DNA of 8,045 bases from CAZXWK01 sp964644675 (GTDB taxonomy: Bacteria > Actinomycetota > Coriobacteriia > Anaerosomatales > JAAXUF01). The translations under genes and the position numbers were made by a program. The stretch lies in NCBI GenBank assembly GCA_964644675.1, contig CAZXWK010000065.1:1-8045 (forward strand). The letters are read 5' to 3'. Positions 5,320 through 8,045 of this stretch are shown in pieces. Each line of letters begins with the position of its first letter. Position 1 is the first letter of the stretch. The notes below the pieces were generated by a model. The model was not told the origin of the DNA. It saw nothing but the letters and a program-made list of their open reading frames with translations, and did no database searches.

Positions 5320-7281
5320 CTACCTGGTCGGCATCTTCAGCCCGCGCTCGGGGCGCGAGAAGGTGTGGCACCACGAGCAGTCGTACTTCTTGTCGGTCAC
5401 GTGCTTCGAGTGCACCTGCGTGAACGTGAGTGCGTCCTCCGGCCCGTGGCACTGCGTGCACACGGTCGCTTGCGGGCCCTTCAGCCCGTAGCCGAGCTTG
5501 CCCTTCAGGTCGATCCGCGAGGTCGAGCCGTGGCAGTCCGAGCAGCCTAGGACGCCTTCCTTGGGCGAGACCTGGTGGTTGAGCGCCTGGTACGTGCTCG
5601 TCTTGACCCAGGAGTACGCGTCGGTGGTGACGTAGCCCATGTTCTGCAGCCCCAGCCGCGTCGCGGTGTCGGGGTTGCCCGAGCCGAGCATGTAGTCGAA
5701 GGTGCTGATCGCGATGAGCATCTTGTTGGCGGTCCGCATCGGCTGGGTCGCGGTCTTGTACTTGAAGGGATAGAGCTTGGCGTTGGCATCGGCGACCGAG
5801 CCGACCGGCTTCGAGGTCGCGTACGTGCCGTCGGCCTCGGCGACGAGGTTCTGGTCGCCCAGCAGCATCCCGTAGCTGGTGCCGTTCCACCACTGGTAGG
5901 CCGGCAGCACGTTGTTCGCCTTGGTCGAGCCGGGGTGCCACGGCTTGGGGCCGTTGGCCACGGCGTTGTGGTTGTCGAGCCAGTTGCGGTCGACCTCGGT
6001 CGCCTCGGTGGCCGTGGTGTCGGCGGCGTTCTTGCCGGCGAACGGGATGTGGCAGGTCTGGCAGGCGACGTGCGCGATGTGCTTGTTGATCGCCGCGGTC
6101 GTGTGGCCGGTCGCCGAGAGCTTCGTCGGGTGACACGAGGCGGTCGAGCAGCTGATGTCGCCCGGGTTGTCGGTGGCGTGCAGGTCAGAGCCCCGACCGG
6201 TGACCTTGTGCTTCGACCACGTGTGGCACGCCTGGCACTGGAGGTCGCCACCGGTCGTGGCCATGTGCACGTCGTAGCTGCGGTCGGTCGTGTTGGCGGT
6301 CGCCCACGCGAGGTCGCCGCGCTTCACGGCGTCGCCACCGCCGGCGTACGCGTGACAGCGCAGGCAGTTCGCGCGGTTGGGGCGGCTGATCGTCCGGACA
6401 TAGCCGTCGAGCACCGCGGTATCGGTCGTCGTCACGCCCATGGCGCCAGTCGCCAGGCGGGTGCGCTTCGCGGCGTATGCGTCGTTGTGGCACACGAGGC
6501 AGTCGACGTTCTCGAGCTGCGCGGTCGTCGGCGTCGCGGTCCACTCGGGCTGCGCGCCGCGCCCGGCGTGGCACTTGCCGCACACGGTCCAGTTGCCGAG
6601 GATGGCGACGCAGTAGCTGTTGATCTCGTTGGTGAGCTTGCCCTGGCGCACGTTTGGCTGGTTCACGTTCTCGGGAGCCGAGCCCTGCCACTGGTAGTGG
6701 AGTCCCTGGTACGCGTCGCGCGCCTCGCTGGGGTGGCAGGCGACGCAGTTCGACGGGTAGTCGGCCCAGCTGAGCGACGCGTGCGGGCGCGCCGGATCGA
6801 ACGGCGGGTCGACCGGTGGCTGGACCGGCGGCTCGACGGGTGGCTCCACCGGCGGCTCGACCGGCGGCTGCACCACCGGCGGCTTGGTGTAGGGGTCCTC
6901 GACCTCGAACCCGCGCCTCGCGCCCAGCGTGCGACGGTCCTTCAGTGCCGCGCTGACCGACCAGGCGCCGCCCTCGACGTCCGTCGGCAACACGAACGAG
7001 CCGCGGAAGGTCGAGCGGTTGACGTATCTGGCGCGGAACTCGGCGAAGACGACCTGACCCGACGCGTCGTAGACCTTGACCCGGGCGTACGTGCGGCGGG
7101 TGATCCTCGACGCGGGGCTCTTCAGCTTCACGGTGACCGTGACGCGCTCACCCGCCGAGTAGGACGGCTTGTTCGTCGAGACCGTGATGGAGGGACGCGC
7201 TCGTCCGAGCGCAGGCGCCGCGACCGCGAGGAATACCAAGGCGGTAACGGCTACGAGCAGGGATAGGCGGAGGGACCTCAT
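5320..7281 (-). CDS. Secreted decahaem c-type cytochrome of the octahaem tetrathionate reductase (OTR) type, with N-terminal Ig-like domain
   Basis: Predicted extracytoplasmic multihaem redox enzyme or electron carrier of 653 residues. The ATG at 7281 has AAAGGAG 7 nt upstream. Signal peptide at 1-26 (cleavage near PALG). Residues 30-127 look like an Ig-like/macroglobulin-type beta-sandwich (SITVSTNKPSYSAGERVTV start). Residues 133-162 are a PPV(E/Q/D) proline spacer. The haem part runs from 170: CXXCH at 179, 234, 261, 306, 349, 407, 580, 608 and 635, plus one CX4CH at 378, giving ten sites. From memory of the family, the OTR-like landmarks are NEINSYC before haem 2, VDCLVCH, the NC.RCH...GGGDAVKRGDL block, DVHM, VACQTCHIPFAG, YQWWNG, YPFK and HQVSPKEG.LGCSDCH. 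The 169-residue stretch between haems 7 and 8 is also as expected. Cys224 is the only Cys outside a haem motif. Shewanella OTR has eight haems and reduces tetrathionate, nitrite and hydroxylamine; the substrate here is not determined. Haems 9 and 10, the Ig-like domain and the spacer are additions. Haem loading requires a cytochrome c maturation system encoded elsewhere. Confidence 0.9.
   Translation of the reverse strand: MRSLRLSLLVAVTALVFLAVAAPALGRARPSITVSTNKPSYSAGERVTVTVKLKSPASRITRRTYARVKVYDASGQVVFAEFRARYVNRSTFRGSFVLPTDVEGGAWSVSAALKDRRTLGARRGFEVEDPYTKPPVVQPPVEPPVEPPVEPPVQPPVDPPFDPARPHASLSWADYPSNCVACHPSEARDAYQGLHYQWQGSAPENVNQPNVRQGKLTNEINSYCVAILGNWTVCGKCHAGRGAQPEWTATPTTAQLENVDCLVCHNDAYAAKRTRLATGAMGVTTTDTAVLDGYVRTISRPNRANCLRCHAYAGGGDAVKRGDLAWATANTTDRSYDVHMATTGGDLQCQACHTWSKHKVTGRGSDLHATDNPGDISCSTASCHPTKLSATGHTTAAINKHIAHVACQTCHIPFAGKNAADTTATEATEVDRNWLDNHNAVANGPKPWHPGSTKANNVLPAYQWWNGTSYGMLLGDQNLVAEADGTYATSKPVGSVADANAKLYPFKYKTATQPMRTANKMLIAISTFDYMLGSGNPDTATRLGLQNMGYVTTDAYSWVKTSTYQALNHQVSPKEGVLGCSDCHGSTSRIDLKGKLGYGLKGPQATVCTQCHGPEDALTFTQVHSKHVTDKKYDCSWCHTFSRPERGLKMPTR
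6800..6871 (-). repeat. In-frame 12-bp tandem repeat encoding the proline spacer
   Basis: Six degenerate 12-bp units (plus-strand consensus ACCGGYGGCTSG, at 6800, 6812, 6824, 6836, 6848 and 6860) encode the four-residue unit PPV followed by E, Q or D inside the cytochrome gene. The unit is a multiple of three, so gain or loss of copies changes spacer length without a frameshift. A partial unit continues past 6871. Confidence 0.85.
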
Positions 7282-7312
7282 GGAAGTGCTCCTTTGACGA
7301 CTGCCGGGTCGC

Positions 7313-7349
7313 CGCGCTGTCAGCGCGCGTTCTTCGGGCGAAGACGCCC
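7313..7349 (-). promoter_or_regulatory. Two inverted repeats in the presumed leader of the cytochrome mRNA
   Basis: CGCGCTG-T-CAGCGCG (7313-7327) is a perfect 7-bp-arm palindrome with a single central base, lying 32 nt before the start codon. GGGCG-AAGA-CGCCC (7336-7349; TCTT loop on the transcribed strand) is a 5-bp tetraloop hairpin. The first could be a protein-binding site and the second an mRNA 5' structure. No riboswitch class is recognised. Confidence 0.4.
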
Positions 7350-7357
7350 ACTGAGCA

Positions 7358-7387
7358 ACTATCGGCTCCAATACCGCGAGGGGTATT
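7358..7387 (-). promoter_or_regulatory. Operator-like inverted repeat and possible -10 for the cytochrome gene
   Basis: AATACC-N6-GGTATT (7370-7387) is a perfect 6-bp-arm inverted repeat that stands out as AT-containing in GC-rich surroundings. In shape it recalls the ATACC...GGTAT operators of CsoR/CstR-type repressors; that comparison is from memory and tentative. On the minus strand GATAGT (7363-7358; four of six matches to TATAAT) lies 6 nt downstream, so the repeat would cover the spacer and -35 region. The leader would be about 70 nt. Confidence 0.35.
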
Positions 7388-7463
7388 AGACGAACGTTGG
7401 AGTCCTCTCACGGTACGAACGGCCTCCGCTCGCGGCACGGTGCGGCAAAGCGACAGTCCCGGA

Positions 7464-7485
7464 TGCTACGATTCGGTTCGAATCG
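7464..7485 (+). promoter_or_regulatory. Extended -10 promoter overlapped by a palindromic operator, zinc-ribbon gene
   Basis: TGC-TACGAT (7464-7472) matches the extended -10 form. A perfect palindrome, CGATTCG-GTT-CGAATCG (7469-7485), overlaps the hexamer and the expected start point at about 7479, the usual arrangement for a repressor site. A third half site, CGATTCG, occurs at 7512-7518. No clear -35 is seen. Confidence 0.5.
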
Positions 7486-7492
7486 AAGGGTG

Positions 7493-7529
7493 TCGCCGCA
7501 TGTGCTGGCGGCGATTCGCTCGGGGGAGG
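7493..7529 (+). promoter_or_regulatory. Leader hairpin and ribosome site of the zinc-ribbon gene
   Basis: TCGCCGC (7493-7499) pairs with GCGGCGA (7508-7514) around an 8-nt loop in the predicted 5' leader. A strong GGAGG (7525-7529) follows, 7 nt before the ATG at 7537, and this fixes the start. The hairpin does not cover the ribosome site. Confidence 0.5.
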
Positions 7530-7536
7530 GGACCTC

Positions 7537-8045
7537 ATGCAGTGTCCGAACTGCGGCGCACCGCTCGTGTCCGGTGACGCGTTCTGTGCGTCGTGTGGGG
7601 CCGATGTCCGATCGGTCGTCTCGCAGCCGCCGCCGGTCGCGCAGCCGACCCAGCCCATCGCCGCTCCGCCCGCCGGAGCCGTACCGCCGCCCCCTGCGGT
7701 CGGTCAGCCCGCTCCGCCCCCGATGCCGCCGCGCGAGCAGGTGGCGCCGACCCAGGTGATGCCGGTCGCGCAGCCCGCGCCGCCGCCATTCCCGCCAGGC
7801 GGACCGCAGCCTTCGGGAGCCGCACCGGGCGCACCGGGCGCGAAGAAGGGTCTCTCGGCCGGGGCGATCGTCGCGATCACGCTCGGGTCCGTTTTCGGCG
7901 TGCTGCTGCTCGCCGGCGCCGGCTACTTCGGCTACCGCACGTTCGTCGCCAAGCCCGCGCCGATGCCGGCGACCCAGGCCGAGAAGCCCGCGACCGCCAA
8001 GACCGAGGAGCCCAAGCCCGCCGAGCAGCCCGCCGAGCAGACGCC
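7537..8045 (+). CDS. Zinc-ribbon, proline-rich, single-pass membrane protein (3' end missing)
   Basis: The product reads on from MQCPNCGAPL to the right edge with no stop (169 codons visible). The N-terminus is a short zinc ribbon with Cys3, Cys6, Cys17 and Cys20 (CPNCG and CASCG knuckles), followed by a long Pro/Gln/Ala-rich linker (about 30-100). A Lys-Lys pair precedes a membrane helix at about 106-130 (LSAGAIVAITLGSVFGVLLLAGAGY), and then comes an outer segment rich in Ala, Pro, Lys and Glu (about 138 onward). Expected topology has the ribbon in the cytoplasm and the C-terminal part outside. Proteins of this layout are common in Gram-positive bacteria, and the missing C-terminal domain usually defines the role, so function cannot be assigned. 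Divergent from the cytochrome gene across a 255-bp gap rich in inverted repeats, so shared control is possible but unproven. Confidence 0.8.
   Translation, partial: MQCPNCGAPLVSGDAFCASCGADVRSVVSQPPPVAQPTQPIAAPPAGAVPPPPAVGQPAPPPMPPREQVAPTQVMPVAQPAPPPFPPGGPQPSGAAPGAPGAKKGLSAGAIVAITLGSVFGVLLLAGAGYFGYRTFVAKPAPMPATQAEKPATAKTEEPKPAEQPAEQT

Noticed and set aside
4859..6136. 425-residue minus-strand frame joining part of the cytochrome region to the Cys-rich gene
   Set aside because: Its upstream two thirds is an out-of-frame shadow of the cytochrome; only the part from 5152 has a protein-like sequence.
6800..6871. Regular 12-bp repeats considered as a CRISPR-like or non-coding array
   Set aside because: No spacers; the units are in frame and encode a proline spacer within a gene.
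5575..7266. 563-residue plus-strand reading frame opposite the cytochrome gene
   Set aside because: Arg/Val/Gly-biased product without domains; it is the mirror frame of a high-GC gene whose own frame carries ten haem motifs.

Overview
The window looks like a chromosomal stretch of a GC-rich actinobacterium, most likely an anaerobic, uncultured member of the Coriobacteriia or a relative. This placement is inferred from the high GC, GTG as well as ATG starts with good GGAGG-type ribosome sites, GC hairpins lacking U-tracts, and the mix of a secreted multihaem cytochrome, Ig-like C-terminal modules and a zinc-ribbon/membrane protein. It is not proven. A run of exactly 100 N at 4159-4258 shows that this is a draft scaffold.

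Layout, left to right. (1) The 3' part of an AlkA-type DNA glycosylase gene (+, cut by the left edge). (2) Convergent to it, a small secreted coiled-coil protein (695-1063, -). (3) Divergent from that, a large secreted protein with a CBM9-like domain, a beta-helix and Ig-like modules (1305-3818, +), ending at a strong hairpin shared with the next gene. (4) A two-gene minus-strand unit: a tiny Cys-rich membrane protein (4859-5152, apparently leaderless) followed by a secreted protein of unknown function (3895-4806), which contains the assembly gap. (5) A second strong hairpin, then the main gene of the window: a 653-residue secreted cytochrome with ten haem sites (5320-7281, -). It belongs to the octahaem tetrathionate reductase (OTR) type, carries an N-terminal Ig-like domain on a PPV(E/Q/D) proline spacer, has one CX4CH haem site, and has two haem sites beyond the usual eight. 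(6) A 255-bp divergent control region rich in inverted repeats. (7) The start of a zinc-ribbon, proline-rich, single-pass membrane protein (7537 to the right edge, +).

Six of the seven genes encode predicted exported or membrane proteins, so the window is mostly about the cell surface. The cytochrome would carry out or support extracytoplasmic electron transfer, plausibly to a sulfur- or nitrogen-oxyanion acceptor. Nothing here shows that the beta-helix protein or the gene pair 4859-5152/3895-4806 works with it; the link is only proximity. The points most worth following up are the ten-haem OTR fusion, the palindromes around its promoter region and around the zinc-ribbon gene promoter, and the leaderless Cys-rich small protein.
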